Shown: positions 1 to 8,736, counted from the stretch's first letter. The stretch: DNA of 64,000 bases from Rhizobium sp. NXC14 (GCF_002117485.1 NZ_CP021033.1:310001-374000), one strand, 5' to 3'. Notes: generated from the sequence alone by a model not told the origin. Numbers and translations: made by a program.

Positions 1-259
1 TCTGCAGCGTGCGGAACGGGTTGTCGAAACCCGCGGCGACGAGACCGACGAGATCGGAACGCTTGTTGGTGAGGCTTCGGGCAAGATAATTCACTCGATA
101 GCCGAGTTCCTTGGCGGCCTGATAGACCTTCTCGCGCGTTTTCGGCGAAACGCTGGCATCCGGCGTGAAGGCGCGCGACACGGCGGCGCGCGAGACGCCG
201 GCCACCCGCGCCACGTCGAAGGAGGTTACCTTGCGCGGTCCCTTGTCCTTGTCAGCCAA
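1..259 (-). CDS. LacI-family transcriptional regulator, N-terminal part (cut by window edge)
   Basis: The first 86 codons of a LacI/GalR repressor; the rest lies beyond base 1. The HTH is plain (VARVAGVSRAAVSRAF, about residues 16-31), followed by the hinge-type helix (REKVYQAAKELGYRVNYLARSL) typical of the family, then the start of the periplasmic-binding-like sensor domain (DLVGLVAAGF). I chose a TTG start at 259 because GGAG lies about 8-10 bases upstream and no ATG or GTG fits the conserved N-terminus. The start overlaps the stop of the phosphodiesterase gene by 8 bases, so it is the last gene of the importer operon and probably controls it (inference). Confidence 0.85.
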   Translation of the reverse strand, partial: MADKDKGPRKVTSFDVARVAGVSRAAVSRAFTPDASVSPKTREKVYQAAKELGYRVNYLARSLTNKRSDLVGLVAAGFDNPFRTLQ

Positions 260-1022
260 GTGCTTTCTCCTTCGTCGTCGGCGGCCGCATCAGATCGGGC
301 AGATCGGTGCAGATGCCGAGAACCGGGAGTTTCATGAGGTCATCGAGAATGGTCCGCCGCTCTTCGTGCCAGAGCACGATCTCGCGGCCCACCTCGAAGG
401 CACGATGCAGCAGCGACTCGGTCACCAGATCCTGCGGACGCTCCCCTGCCCTTTCCCAGCAGAGATGGAGGATATCTGCGCCGGCCTCATCACCGAGAGC
501 ATGCGGATCGTGGCCGACGCGGATCAGCACCGAGAGCGGAAAATCGCAGGCAGCGTCCCTGAGTTCGCGCACCTGAGCGGTATCGAAGGAGCCAAGGCAG
601 GCAAAGCGCTGGTTCATTTCGACAAGGTGCTGCCAGCATCGGATGCCGGTCCCCGGCGCCTTGAGCTCGACATAGAGGCCGGTCCCCGTCTCTCGAGCGA
701 GAGCGGCGACCTGCGAAAAGCTCGGCACGTCGACGCCGTCAAGGTCGGCAAGCTCCGCTGCCGTCATTTCCGAGATGCGCCGGTCGATGCCGTAGACCCG
801 GTCCAGATGGTCGTCATGCGAGACGACCACCACGCCGTCGCCGGTCAGCTGCGTGTCGAGCTCCCACATCTCGGCGCCGAGTTCGGCTGCGCGGCGGAAC
901 GCGGCGATAGTGTTTTCGCGTTCATGGCCGCTGGCGCCGCGATGGCCGATGCAGAAGGGAAGCCGGCCCTTGGCCGTCGGCCAGCCATAACGTTCGAAGA
1001 AGGTCGAAAAATCGCGGGTCAT
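252..1022 (-). CDS. Glycerophosphodiester phosphodiesterase (GDPD/UgpQ family)
   Basis: 256 aa, normal for a cytosolic UgpQ-type enzyme that hydrolyses glycerophosphodiesters to glycerol-3-phosphate plus an alcohol. The N-terminal HRGASGHERENT carries the catalytic H27/R28 and E36/N37; WELDTQ gives metal ligands E54 and D56; SHDDHLDR gives the second catalytic His (H69). No signal peptide, so it acts in the cytoplasm on imported substrate. It directly follows the ABC ATPase gene with abutting stop and start, which suggests the importer brings in a glycerophosphodiester or a related compound. The family and active site are clear; the substrate is inferred. Confidence 0.9.
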   Translation of the reverse strand: MTRDFSTFFERYGWPTAKGRLPFCIGHRGASGHERENTIAAFRRAAELGAEMWELDTQLTGDGVVVVSHDDHLDRVYGIDRRISEMTAAELADLDGVDVPSFSQVAALARETGTGLYVELKAPGTGIRCWQHLVEMNQRFACLGSFDTAQVRELRDAACDFPLSVLIRVGHDPHALGDEAGADILHLCWERAGERPQDLVTESLLHRAFEVGREIVLWHEERRTILDDLMKLPVLGICTDLPDLMRPPTTKEKALG

Positions 1023-2077
1023 CAGAGCCTCGTTCCGTTCTCGTCGAAGACGAACACGCCGCGGCTGTCGATCCCCCAGGCGACATCGTCGCCGACGTGA
1101 ATATCGTTGCGCGCCGGCTGGATCGAGCGTAGCAGCGGACCGCCGGCAAGACGCACGTCGTAAAGATTTTCTCGCCCTTGCGTTTCGGCGAAGGTGATCT
1201 TGCCGGTCACGGTGATGTCGCCGGCCGGCGTAAAATGCTCCGGCCGGACGCCAAGCATCAGCTTGCTGCCTTCGGCGGCGCCGATCGCGTCGGGCAACGA
1301 CACCCGGATCTCACTTTCCGGAATTGCGAAAGCGCCGTTTTCCATGACGCCGCGCAGGAAGGTGATCGGCGGATTGCCGAGAAAGCCGGCGACGAAGGCG
1401 GTCCTCGGATCGTTGTACATCTCGGCCGGCGTGGCGATCTGGACGATCTCGCCCTCCTTCATGATAGCGATACGGTCGCACATGCTCATCGCCTCCACCT
1501 GGTCATGGGTGACGAGGATGGCGGTGATGCCGGTCTCGCGCTGCAGGCGTCGGATCTCCGAGCGCATTTCAAGGCGCAGCTTGGCGTCGAGGTTGGCGAG
1601 GGGTTCGTCGAGCAGCAGCACGTCGGGCTTGCGGATCAGTGCCCGGGCCAGCGCCACACGCTGCTGCTGGCCGCCGGAAAGCTCGGCCGGCCGGCGGCTC
1701 ATCAGATTGCCGATGTGAACCAGGGCTGCGATACGATCGACCTCTTTGCGGATCTCGGCGGCAGGCGCGCCCTTGACCTTCAGAGGAAATCCAATGTTCT
1801 CGGCAACCGTCATATGCGGGTAGAGCGCATAGGACTGGAAGACGACACCGACATTGCGGGCTTGGCTCGGCAGGTCCGTGACATCCCGATCGCCGAAAAG
1901 GATGCGTCCGCCGGTCGGCCGGTGGATGCCGCAGACTGCAAAAAGCGTCGTCGACTTGCCGCAGCCGGACGGGCCAAGCAGCGCCAGCATCTCGCCGCCG
2001 GCGACCTCGAGCTGCATGTTCTCGATGACCTTGGTGGAGCCGAAGCTCTTCGAGAAATTGTCGAGGAGGATGCGCAT
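1022..2077 (-). CDS. Sugar-type ABC importer ATPase (UgpC/MalK/MsmK family)
   Basis: 351 aa, the usual length of a MalK-type ATPase with a C-terminal OB/TOBE regulatory domain. Walker A GPSGCGKST is at residues 35-43, followed by LSGGQQQR, Walker B VLLLDEPLANLD and the H-loop VTHDQVEA. The C-terminal half (LMLGVRPEHF) is the TOBE part. The reading frame is open further upstream, but MRILLDNFSKSFG is the conserved N-terminus; its ATG shares one base with the TGA of the upstream permease (TGATG), so translation is coupled. It energises the two permeases encoded upstream. Confidence 0.93.
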   Translation of the reverse strand: MRILLDNFSKSFGSTKVIENMQLEVAGGEMLALLGPSGCGKSTTLFAVCGIHRPTGGRILFGDRDVTDLPSQARNVGVVFQSYALYPHMTVAENIGFPLKVKGAPAAEIRKEVDRIAALVHIGNLMSRRPAELSGGQQQRVALARALIRKPDVLLLDEPLANLDAKLRLEMRSEIRRLQRETGITAILVTHDQVEAMSMCDRIAIMKEGEIVQIATPAEMYNDPRTAFVAGFLGNPPITFLRGVMENGAFAIPESEIRVSLPDAIGAAEGSKLMLGVRPEHFTPAGDITVTGKITFAETQGRENLYDVRLAGGPLLRSIQPARNDIHVGDDVAWGIDSRGVFVFDENGTRL

Positions 2078-2925
2078 CAGCCTTTGCTCCCGCCGCCGTA
2101 GATGTTCATGAGGTATTTGTTGAAGAGCGCATAAGCGATCAGCACCGGAATGAGGTAGAAGAGGCCGACCGCCTTGAACATGTTGAAATCGTAATTGTTG
2201 TCGTCGGCAAGGAAGCCAGCGAGATAGACCGACAGCACCTGCACCTGGTTGCCCGGCGCCAGCACCTGCGGCAGGATGAACTCGCCCCAGCCGGACAGGA
2301 AGGAGAACAGGCCCAGCGCCATGATGCCGGGCTTGACCTGCGGCAGCACCAGGCTGCGCCAAACCCTGAAACGCGATGCGCCGTCGACGACGCCGGCCAT
2401 TTCGATTTCCCAGGGTACGGTGTCGTAGAAGCCTTTCATCAGCCAGATGCCGAGCGGCAGGTCGATCGCCGCCTTCACCAGGATGACGCCGATCAGCGAG
2501 TTATAGAGGCCTATCATCTGCAGCACGATGAAGATGGCGATGATCAGCGTCACGGACGGGAAGGCATGCAGCACCATGACGCCGGCAAGGAAGAAGCCAC
2601 GCGCCGGCACGTTCAGGCGCGAGAGCACGTAACCGGCCATCGACGAGACGATGAGCACGACGCTGGTGGTGCTGGCTGCAAAGAGCAGCGTATTCACTGT
2701 CACCTGCCAGATGTTGGCTTTGCCCGGCGTCGTCTGCCACAGGAAACGCCAGTGATCGAGCGTCAGGCCCGACGGCAGCAAGGCGTCCTGCTGCTTTATC
2801 GTCACGGTGTCGAGGAAGAGATAGACATACATCAACAGCAGCGGCAGGCTGACGATGGTAAGCGCCGCCATGACGGGCCAGCTGCTGTAATTTGCCGAGG
2901 GTTGGGATCGTTCGGCCATGATCAA
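2077..2925 (-). CDS. Carbohydrate ABC transporter permease, MalG/UgpE type
   Basis: 282 aa inner-membrane permease with six predicted membrane segments, beginning with a hydrophobic helix at about 18-38. The EAA loop that docks on the ATPase is visible as EIEMAGVVDGASRFRVWRSL at about residues 180-199 with the downstream LPQVKPG. It overlaps the upstream permease by ATGA (2922-2925) and the downstream ATPase by one base, so all are one operon. It forms the translocation pore with the MalF-type partner. Confidence 0.93.
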   Translation of the reverse strand: MIMAERSQPSANYSSWPVMAALTIVSLPLLLMYVYLFLDTVTIKQQDALLPSGLTLDHWRFLWQTTPGKANIWQVTVNTLLFAASTTSVVLIVSSMAGYVLSRLNVPARGFFLAGVMVLHAFPSVTLIIAIFIVLQMIGLYNSLIGVILVKAAIDLPLGIWLMKGFYDTVPWEIEMAGVVDGASRFRVWRSLVLPQVKPGIMALGLFSFLSGWGEFILPQVLAPGNQVQVLSVYLAGFLADDNNYDFNMFKAVGLFYLIPVLIAYALFNKYLMNIYGGGSKG

Positions 2926-4223
2926 TCCTCGATCAGGGGCTTGGCGACAAGCGTGCGGTAGTTGAAGACTCGCAGATAGAGGAGCGACAGCATCACGCCA
3001 ATGACGACGAGCACCAGCGCCATGGCGGCTCCCAGCCCGTATTCGAGATTGCCGGCATAATTCCTGAGCGCGGTGTGATAGGCGGAGAGCGCCCAGACCT
3101 CGGTCGCGTTGCCCGGCCCGCCATTGGTGGCGAGCAGGATTTCATTGAAGGAGGCGAGCAGCGACAGCGTCTGATAGCAGGTGACGAAGAGGATCGGCCA
3201 GCGCATCTGGGGCAGGATGATGTAGCGGATCTGCTGCCAGCGTGAGGCGCCGTCGACCTCGCTCGCATAGAACTGGCTCTTCGGGATGGCCTGCATCGCC
3301 GACGAGAACACCAGCATGCCCATCGAGGCGCCGATGAAGCCGTTGATCAGCACGACGAAAAACCAGGCATTATAGGCGGTATCGAGCAGATAGTTCTTCG
3401 GGGGGTAGCCGAACTTGCCCATCAGGATGGAGATGAAGCCGCTGTCCCAGGCGAGCCACTTCCACAACATGACGTAGATGACGACGGGCGTGATGCGCGG
3501 CAGGAGCCAGATGCCGCGAAAGATCGAGGCCGGCGTCGCAGGCATGTAATGCGTCCAGATGGCAAGCAGCAGAGCATAACCGACGTTGAAGAGCATCAAT
3601 ACTAGCGCGACATAGAGCACGGTATTGAAAAGCACACGCGCCATGTCGGGCGATCTGGTCATGCGTGAGAAATTGTCGGTCGTCCAGGTCCAGCCGGTAT
3701 AGGTGGTCTTGGCGACGGTTTCCTTCTGCTCCGGCGTCAGCTTGAACCCCAGTCCGTCCAGCGACGAAAACAGCTGTTCCTTGCTGTCGAAGCGCGTATT
3801 GAGGACGGAGCGGTTGAACTGTTCGGAGATCTGTTTGACCTCGCGCGTCGAAGGTCGTTCGGCAAGATCCTTGATCATACGTTCGGCCTCGCGCCGCGTC
3901 GCAAAGACCTCGCCGGCGTGCTTGGCGCGCAACTCAGCCGCGATCGCAGGCGCAAGGCCGAGGCTCTCCACGGCCTTGAGGCCGGCTTCGTCGATCGTGT
4001 AGCGCGGCTCGGCCAACTCGGCCGCGATCTCCGGCATTACCGATTTCAGCGTGATCAACGAATTGGGTGCGATCTGATAGACACCTCCTGAAATGCCGGT
4101 CGCCGTGGTCATGTTCGTCATAGAAAAGACTGCCGTCAGAACGACCGGCATCAGGAAGAAAAGCACGATCATAATCGCCGCAGGCGCGATCATCACCAGG
4201 CCGAGCGTTCTGGACGATTTCAT
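2922..4223 (-). CDS. Carbohydrate ABC transporter permease, MalF/UgpA type, with a large soluble insertion
   Basis: 433 aa, longer than the usual 290-320 aa. The extra length is a mostly hydrophilic block at about residues 45-175, between the first membrane helix and the next one; it includes charged helical stretches such as TRREAERMIKDLAERPST. The rest is standard, with the EAA motif (EVDGASRWQQIRYIILPQM) near residue 320. The block would lie on the periplasmic side, by analogy with the MalF P2 loop that touches the binding protein, although here it follows TM1 rather than TM3. It follows the binding-protein gene after 64 bases that contain a strong hairpin. Confidence 0.9.
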   Translation of the reverse strand: MKSSRTLGLVMIAPAAIMIVLFFLMPVVLTAVFSMTNMTTATGISGGVYQIAPNSLITLKSVMPEIAAELAEPRYTIDEAGLKAVESLGLAPAIAAELRAKHAGEVFATRREAERMIKDLAERPSTREVKQISEQFNRSVLNTRFDSKEQLFSSLDGLGFKLTPEQKETVAKTTYTGWTWTTDNFSRMTRSPDMARVLFNTVLYVALVLMLFNVGYALLLAIWTHYMPATPASIFRGIWLLPRITPVVIYVMLWKWLAWDSGFISILMGKFGYPPKNYLLDTAYNAWFFVVLINGFIGASMGMLVFSSAMQAIPKSQFYASEVDGASRWQQIRYIILPQMRWPILFVTCYQTLSLLASFNEILLATNGGPGNATEVWALSAYHTALRNYAGNLEYGLGAAMALVLVVIGVMLSLLYLRVFNYRTLVAKPLIED

Positions 4224-4247
4224 GGAAGCCTCCTCGAAGGGATCGAT

Positions 4248-4271
4248 CGGGCGGCGGGTCGCCGCCGCCCG
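4248..4271. terminator. Intercistronic stem-loop between binding-protein and permease genes
   Basis: A perfect 10-bp stem (CGGGCGGCGG pairing with CCGCCGCCCG) with a 4-base loop, 16 bases after the binding-protein stop and 24 before the permease start. There is no T-run, so it more likely stabilises the upstream message or causes partial termination than acts as a full terminator. Confidence 0.7.
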
Positions 4272-4287
4272 GAGGGACGCTTCGATC

Positions 4288-5634
4288 TTAGCGGATGACG
4301 ATCTTGTCGCCGAGCGTGCTTTTCAGCTCGCTTTCGGCGTCGCCGACTGCGGCGTCGACTGCCTTGGCGCCGGTCCAGGAAGCTTCGAGGTTCTTCCACA
4401 TGATGTTCCAATAGGTGCCGAAATCGGAATTGTTCGGCATCGCGTTGGCATGCGGCAGCAGGCGTTCGGTGGCTTCGCGGGTCCAGCGGTCGGCGGAATA
4501 GAAATCGACCTGGGACTCCGCCTCGGAAATGCCGAGATGGGCCGATTTGACCGCATGCAACGCATTGGTGCGGGGCTCAGAGGCGATCTTGACCAGCTGG
4601 GCAGCGATCTCCGTATCATCCTGGCTGTGACCTGCGGTCAGGAGATAGACGAGCGGATGCGTCAGCGTATTGGCCTTGCCACCTTCGCCAGCCGGTATCA
4701 GCGTGAAGATCACGTTTCCGAAGAAATCCTTGAGGCCTTCCTGGTTGACGAGACGGGCATAGTGCCAGGTGCCGCCGTCCCAGATGCCGGCCTTGCCGGT
4801 GGCGACTTCCTTCCACCACTGGTCGCCCGGCATGCCGATGTGGTTCTTCTTGGTGACGCCTGCTTTAACGGCGTCGGCAAAGAACTGATAAGTGCGTGTC
4901 ATCGCGGCCTTGTCGAAAACGAGCTTGCCACCTTCTTCCATCGTGCCGCCGAAGCTGGTGTAGAACTGCCAGTAATCCGGACCGTTGCTGGTGCGCGGAT
5001 AAAAGCCGTAGCCGGGCTGGACGAGGCCTTTGTCCTGCATCTTCTTGGCGTCTTCGAGCAGGTTCTTCATCGTATACTTGCCGTCCTGCACGTTCTGAGG
5101 CAGGGCGTCGAGATCGGCGTCGCTGTAGCCGATCGCCTTCATGTAAGGCTTCCAGAAGAACATCGGTCGGGATTCGGCATCCTGCGGGATGCCGTAGACG
5201 GTGCCGTTGTAGGAGGCGATCTTCAGAAGATTTTCGTAGATGCCGTTGAGCGGCCAGGAATCGAGGTCGACATAATCCTCGATCGGAACGATCAGGCCGG
5301 ATTGCGACCAAGGCGCGATGTCCTCATGGCCGCTGACGACGATGTTCGGGGCGGTCTTTGCTTCTGCGGCAAGGGTCAAGGCCTGTTTGAAGTCTTCCCA
5401 GGCGCTATAGGGCTTCTTCTCGACGGTGATTTTCAGATCTTCGCCCTTGAGCGCGGCTTCGCGCTGCAACTGCTGAGCCGCGATCTCGATGGCATCGAGA
5501 CGATAGACGTCGTTCGGGCCGGTGCCGCCGGCCCAGACGCTGATGGTGACGTCCTTGGCAAGTGCGAATACGGAGGTCGAGGCCAGGATGGCAGCCGCGA
5601 TAGTAAGGGATTTCAACGTCGGCAAAATGGTCAT
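4288..5634 (-). CDS. Extracellular solute-binding protein (family 1) of the sugar/glycerophosphodiester importer
   Basis: 448 aa periplasmic binding protein and first gene of the operon. The signal peptide (LKSLTIAAAILASTSVFALA) is clear, with signal peptidase I cleavage before KDVTISVWAGG. The family-1 fold features such as the IWDGGTWHY region are present. Two ATGs compete: 5643 sits directly on the GGGGAG ribosome site, while 5634 has the same site 9 bases upstream, so I use 5634; the signal peptide works with either. Ligand unknown; the neighbouring GDPD enzyme points to a glycerophosphodiester or sugar phosphate-like substrate. Confidence 0.9.
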   Translation of the reverse strand: MTILPTLKSLTIAAAILASTSVFALAKDVTISVWAGGTGPNDVYRLDAIEIAAQQLQREAALKGEDLKITVEKKPYSAWEDFKQALTLAAEAKTAPNIVVSGHEDIAPWSQSGLIVPIEDYVDLDSWPLNGIYENLLKIASYNGTVYGIPQDAESRPMFFWKPYMKAIGYSDADLDALPQNVQDGKYTMKNLLEDAKKMQDKGLVQPGYGFYPRTSNGPDYWQFYTSFGGTMEEGGKLVFDKAAMTRTYQFFADAVKAGVTKKNHIGMPGDQWWKEVATGKAGIWDGGTWHYARLVNQEGLKDFFGNVIFTLIPAGEGGKANTLTHPLVYLLTAGHSQDDTEIAAQLVKIASEPRTNALHAVKSAHLGISEAESQVDFYSADRWTREATERLLPHANAMPNNSDFGTYWNIMWKNLEASWTGAKAVDAAVGDAESELKSTLGDKIVIR

Positions 5635-5769
5635 CTTCTTCATCTCCCCAGAAGAGCAGTGTGAGGCCTCTTTGACGGGTCATCACTGGTGTTGACGACC
5701 GTTTCGAAAGCCCGCGAAAACGTGACGAGTCCCGCTCTATGGGCTTGTTGTAACGGCCGAATGACAAAA

Positions 5770-5785
5770 TTGAGCACGTGTGCAA
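5770..5785. promoter_or_regulatory. Candidate LacI-type operator upstream of the importer operon
   Basis: TTGAGCACGTGTGCAA is an inverted repeat (TTG-N2-CACGTG-N2-CAA) centred on CG, the layout of LacI/GalR-family operators. It lies about 135-150 bases before the binding-protein start, in the only non-coding gap that could hold the operon promoter, and the operon ends with a LacI-type gene. Assignment to that regulator is inference. Confidence 0.5.
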
Positions 5786-5883
5786 AATTATTATGACGAT
5801 GTCCGCGGCACTTGCAAGCGGCGGTGTTCGGCGAGCATCTTTTATGCTTCAAATTGCGCCTTTCCTGGTCTAGCATCCCACCC

Positions 5884-6342
5884 ATGAGCCTTGAATCCGT
5901 CCGCGCCTTCTTCGGCACCCACGCACCCGACATCGAAATCATCGAAACCGCCGAGAGCTCCTCGACGGTGGCGCTTGCCGCCGAAGCCCATGGCGTTGAG
6001 CCCGCCCAAATCGCCAAGACGATATGCCTGCGCGTCGGCGAGCAGATGATGCTGGTCGTTGCCGGCGGTACGGCACGGCTCGATAATCGCAAGTTCAAGG
6101 ACACTTTCGGGGCCAAGGGGCGCATGCTCGATGCCGAAGAGGTCATGGCGGTCACCAGCCATCCCGTCGGCGGTGTCTGCCCGTTCGGCCTGCCCTCACC
6201 GCTGCCTATTTATTGCGATATTTCGCTGAAACGCTTCGATGAAGTGGTGCCGGCGGCCGGCTCGACCAATTCGGCCGTGCGCATCGCCACAGGAAGGCTG
6301 GCCGAGCTGACCGGCGCCAGCTGGGTCGACGTCTGCCAATAA
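5884..6342 (+). CDS. YbaK/EbsC-family aminoacyl-tRNA deacylase
   Basis: 152 aa, full length for a free-standing YbaK/ProX editing domain, which hydrolyses mischarged tRNA (Cys-tRNA-Pro or Ala-tRNA-Pro type) in the cytoplasm. The conserved lysine is in AKTICLRV (K45), followed by LVVAGGTARLDNRKFK and the GGVCPFG loop (96-102). The frame is open further upstream, but MSLESVRAFFG is the family-like N-terminus and its ATG at 5884 is the likely start. It stands alone, divergent from the importer operon and followed by a separate gene. Confidence 0.9.
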   Translation: MSLESVRAFFGTHAPDIEIIETAESSSTVALAAEAHGVEPAQIAKTICLRVGEQMMLVVAGGTARLDNRKFKDTFGAKGRMLDAEEVMAVTSHPVGGVCPFGLPSPLPIYCDISLKRFDEVVPAAGSTNSAVRIATGRLAELTGASWVDVCQ

Positions 6343-6426
6343 AGCGGCCGAAAAACTTCAAACAGAAGAAAGACGACCTATATTCTATCCCGACATGCCG
6401 TGATTGTGCATGACAGGAGACCAGGA

Positions 6427-7440
6427 ATGCCGAGTACCGTTTCGCGTTTTGCCAAGATGGCGGCCATTGCCGTACTGACGAGCGCTACCGTTTTTGCCAC
6501 GATCAGCGATGCCGATGCGCGCCGCGCCGGCGGCTTCGGCGGGTTCGGAAGCCGTGGCACCCGTACTTTCAGCGCGCCTCCGGTTACCCGCACGGCGCCT
6601 GCCCCGGCTGCCCCCATTGAACGCTCGATGACGCCGCGCCCGCAAACGACCGCCCCCTATGGCACGCAGCAGCCCGGCTACGCCCAGCAGCGCCCGGGTT
6701 TCTTCAATGGCTTCGGCCGTTCGATGATCGGCGGCCTGATCGCCGGCGGCCTTCTCGGCATGCTGCTCGGCCATGGTTTCGGCGGCGGTTTCGGCTTCCT
6801 CGGCATGCTGCTGCAGATTGCCTTGATCGGCGGCGCCATCATGTTCGCCATGCGCTATTTCGCCAACCGCCGCCAGCCCTCTTACGGCATCGGCGGCCAG
6901 AGCCGGTCCGCCGGCCAGTCCTTCAACATGGCGCCCACGAACAATTCGTCGTTCCAGATTCCGGCGATCGGCTCGGGCGCCGGTTACGGCGGGCAGTCGC
7001 GCCGCGATCACCCGAGCGACGAGATCGGGCTGACCCAGTCGGATCTCGACCAGTTCGAGGAGTTGCTGACTAAGGTGCAGACCGCTTACGGCGCCGAAGA
7101 CTACAGCACGTTGCGCCGGCTGACGACGCCCGAGGCCATGTCCTACCTGGCCGAGGAACTGGGAGAAAACGCCACCAACGGCGTGCGCAATCGTGTCTCC
7201 GACGTCAGGCTGCTGCAGGGCGATATTGCCGAGGCCTGGCGCGAGAACGGCCAGGAATATGCGACGCTTGCCATGCGTTATTCCTCCATCGATGCCATGG
7301 TCGAACGCGACAGCGGTCGTGTCGTTTCCGGCGACGACCGCCGTCCGAGTGAAAGCATCGAAATCTGGACCTTCGTGCGCAAGCCGGGCGCGGATTGGAA
7401 GCTCGCTGCGATTCAGGGCACCGGCCAGCGCGCCGCCTAA
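6427..7440 (+). CDS. Tim44-like domain protein, membrane-anchored
   Basis: 337 aa. The N-terminal hydrophobic stretch (MAAIAVLTSATVFATISDADA) looks like a signal peptide; a Gly/Pro/Gln-rich linker follows; then a glycine-rich membrane segment (about 100-150, with MIGGLIAGGLLGMLLGHGFG and LLQIALIGGAIMFAMRYF). The C-terminal half (about 190-335) is the Tim44/TimA-type fold, starting at LTQSDLDQFEELLTKVQTAY. Bacterial members are membrane-associated proteins of poorly defined role, related to a mitochondrial import factor. The ATG at 6427 has AGGAG 7 bases upstream. Confidence 0.85.
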   Translation: MPSTVSRFAKMAAIAVLTSATVFATISDADARRAGGFGGFGSRGTRTFSAPPVTRTAPAPAAPIERSMTPRPQTTAPYGTQQPGYAQQRPGFFNGFGRSMIGGLIAGGLLGMLLGHGFGGGFGFLGMLLQIALIGGAIMFAMRYFANRRQPSYGIGGQSRSAGQSFNMAPTNNSSFQIPAIGSGAGYGGQSRRDHPSDEIGLTQSDLDQFEELLTKVQTAYGAEDYSTLRRLTTPEAMSYLAEELGENATNGVRNRVSDVRLLQGDIAEAWRENGQEYATLAMRYSSIDAMVERDSGRVVSGDDRRPSESIEIWTFVRKPGADWKLAAIQGTGQRAA

Positions 7441-7458
7441 AAAAACCAGCCGCTATGG

Positions 7459-7494
7459 ATGCCACCAAGCTGACAACCAGCTTGGGCGGCATTT
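7459..7494. terminator. Bidirectional terminator-like hairpin between convergent genes
   Basis: CCAAGCTG and CAGCTTGG form an 8-bp core stem over ACAAC-type loop bases, extended by ATGCC/GGCAT below a small bulge. It fills the 54-base gap between the Tim44 gene and the convergent dehydrogenase gene, with an A-run before it and T-rich bases after it. Confidence 0.65.
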
Positions 7495-8526
7495 CTAATT
7501 CACTGCCACCGGCTTGGAGCGCATGCGGGAGACGGTCTCGCGTTCGGCCCGCTTGCAGCGCATCGGCGGCAGACCGCGATCCATCAGGTTCATGTCTTCC
7601 AGTACCATGTCGCCCATCTTCTTGAAGGCGCTGTCGAGCGCTCCGGCCCGGTGCGCCGAGCGGATGAAGCCTTTCAGGCTGCGTACCGGATGATCAGACG
7701 GCAGTGGCTCCTCGGGGTAGACGTCGCTCGCCGCAAGGATATGGCCGGACGCCACGGCCGCCATCAGCGCATCAAAATCGACGACGTCGGCGCGGCTGAG
7801 CAGGATCAAGGCGGCGCTCCTGCGCATGCTGGCAAAGGCGTCAGCGCCAAGAAAACCCTTGTTTTCACTGGTGACGGCCGCGACGACGAAGACGAAATCG
7901 CTCTTCGTCAGCACATCTTCAAGGCTCGCAGGTTCGACGCCGTTTTCCTCGAGGATCGAGCGCGGCAGCCAGGGATCGAACACCCTGATGCGCGCTCTGA
8001 AGCCGGAAAGGACCCGGCGCAGCGCCTTGCCGAGATCGCCGAAGCCGACGATGCCGATCTCGGAACCGGCGATCAGCCGCGCACCTGCATTGCCCTCCCC
8101 GCCCCAAAGCTCGCTGCCTTCGCGAAAGGCGACGTCAGCATCGATGATCCCGCGCGCCAGTGCCAGCGCAAAGCCGAGCCCGATTTCGGCGACCGGCTCG
8201 GCAAAGACCTGGCCTGTCGTCACGACATGGATACCGCGCTCGAAGAGCAGGTCATAGGGCATGTTGTTCAGAAGATTGCTTTCGACGTTGAGGATCGAGC
8301 GCAGAGCCGGCATTCTGGCGAGCGTTTCGGCCGAAAGCGGCGGCTGACCGATGATGTAGCGGGCCCGGCCGAGGATTTCGTCGCCGAGACCGGCGATATT
8401 CTCCGGATCGGCTTCGACGATCTCGTATTTCGCATGCAGTTCGGTGCGCGCCTTGTCGCTGAAGATCAGGTCGAGCGTGCGCGGCTCGGGCGCGCTGATC
8501 GCCAGCGGTCGTTCGGCATTCGTCAT
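7495..8526 (-). CDS. D-isomer-specific 2-hydroxyacid dehydrogenase family protein
   Basis: 343 aa NAD(P)-dependent oxidoreductase. The Rossmann motif is GIVGFGDLGKAL near the middle, followed by the acidic cofactor strand (RVFDPWL). The C-terminal catalytic region has LLSRADVVDFDAL, DVYPEEPLPSDHP and the catalytic-type histidine in SAHRAGA. The start at 8526 has GGAGGAG about 6 bases upstream; an ATG 6 bases further up sits on that ribosome site. The arrangement fits the 2-hydroxyacid dehydrogenase superfamily, but the substrate (phosphoglycerate, glyoxylate or a sugar acid) cannot be told from sequence. No operon partner. Confidence 0.85.
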   Translation of the reverse strand: MTNAERPLAISAPEPRTLDLIFSDKARTELHAKYEIVEADPENIAGLGDEILGRARYIIGQPPLSAETLARMPALRSILNVESNLLNNMPYDLLFERGIHVVTTGQVFAEPVAEIGLGFALALARGIIDADVAFREGSELWGGEGNAGARLIAGSEIGIVGFGDLGKALRRVLSGFRARIRVFDPWLPRSILEENGVEPASLEDVLTKSDFVFVVAAVTSENKGFLGADAFASMRRSAALILLSRADVVDFDALMAAVASGHILAASDVYPEEPLPSDHPVRSLKGFIRSAHRAGALDSAFKKMGDMVLEDMNLMDRGLPPMRCKRAERETVSRMRSKPVAVN

Positions 8527-8707
8527 GGACATCTCCTCCATCGCGGCGGTAGGCGCCGCCTCGGCTCTTCGATTGATAGCTTCTGTGCGAAACGCTTTCC
8601 AGTTCGTGATGCTTCGCTACATCGGGTGGAAGCGGCGACGCTGTCGAAAGCGGCATTTGCCTATCAGATAAGCAATTGAATTGCCTTGCTATTCCTTAGA
8701 GTTTTCG

Positions 8708-8736
8708 TTGACGACATAAATTCCTTGAACTAGCCT
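8708..8736 (+). promoter_or_regulatory. Possible sigma-70-type promoter for the HupE/UreJ gene
   Basis: TTGACG and TAGCCT are separated by 17 bases, about 60 bases before the HupE start. The -35 matches well and the -10 is weak. No other promoter-like pair was obvious in this 269-base gap. Confidence 0.35.

Noticed and set aside
4093..5664. 523-codon open frame on the plus strand
   Set aside because: Antisense to the binding-protein gene, with no ribosome site and no family similarity.
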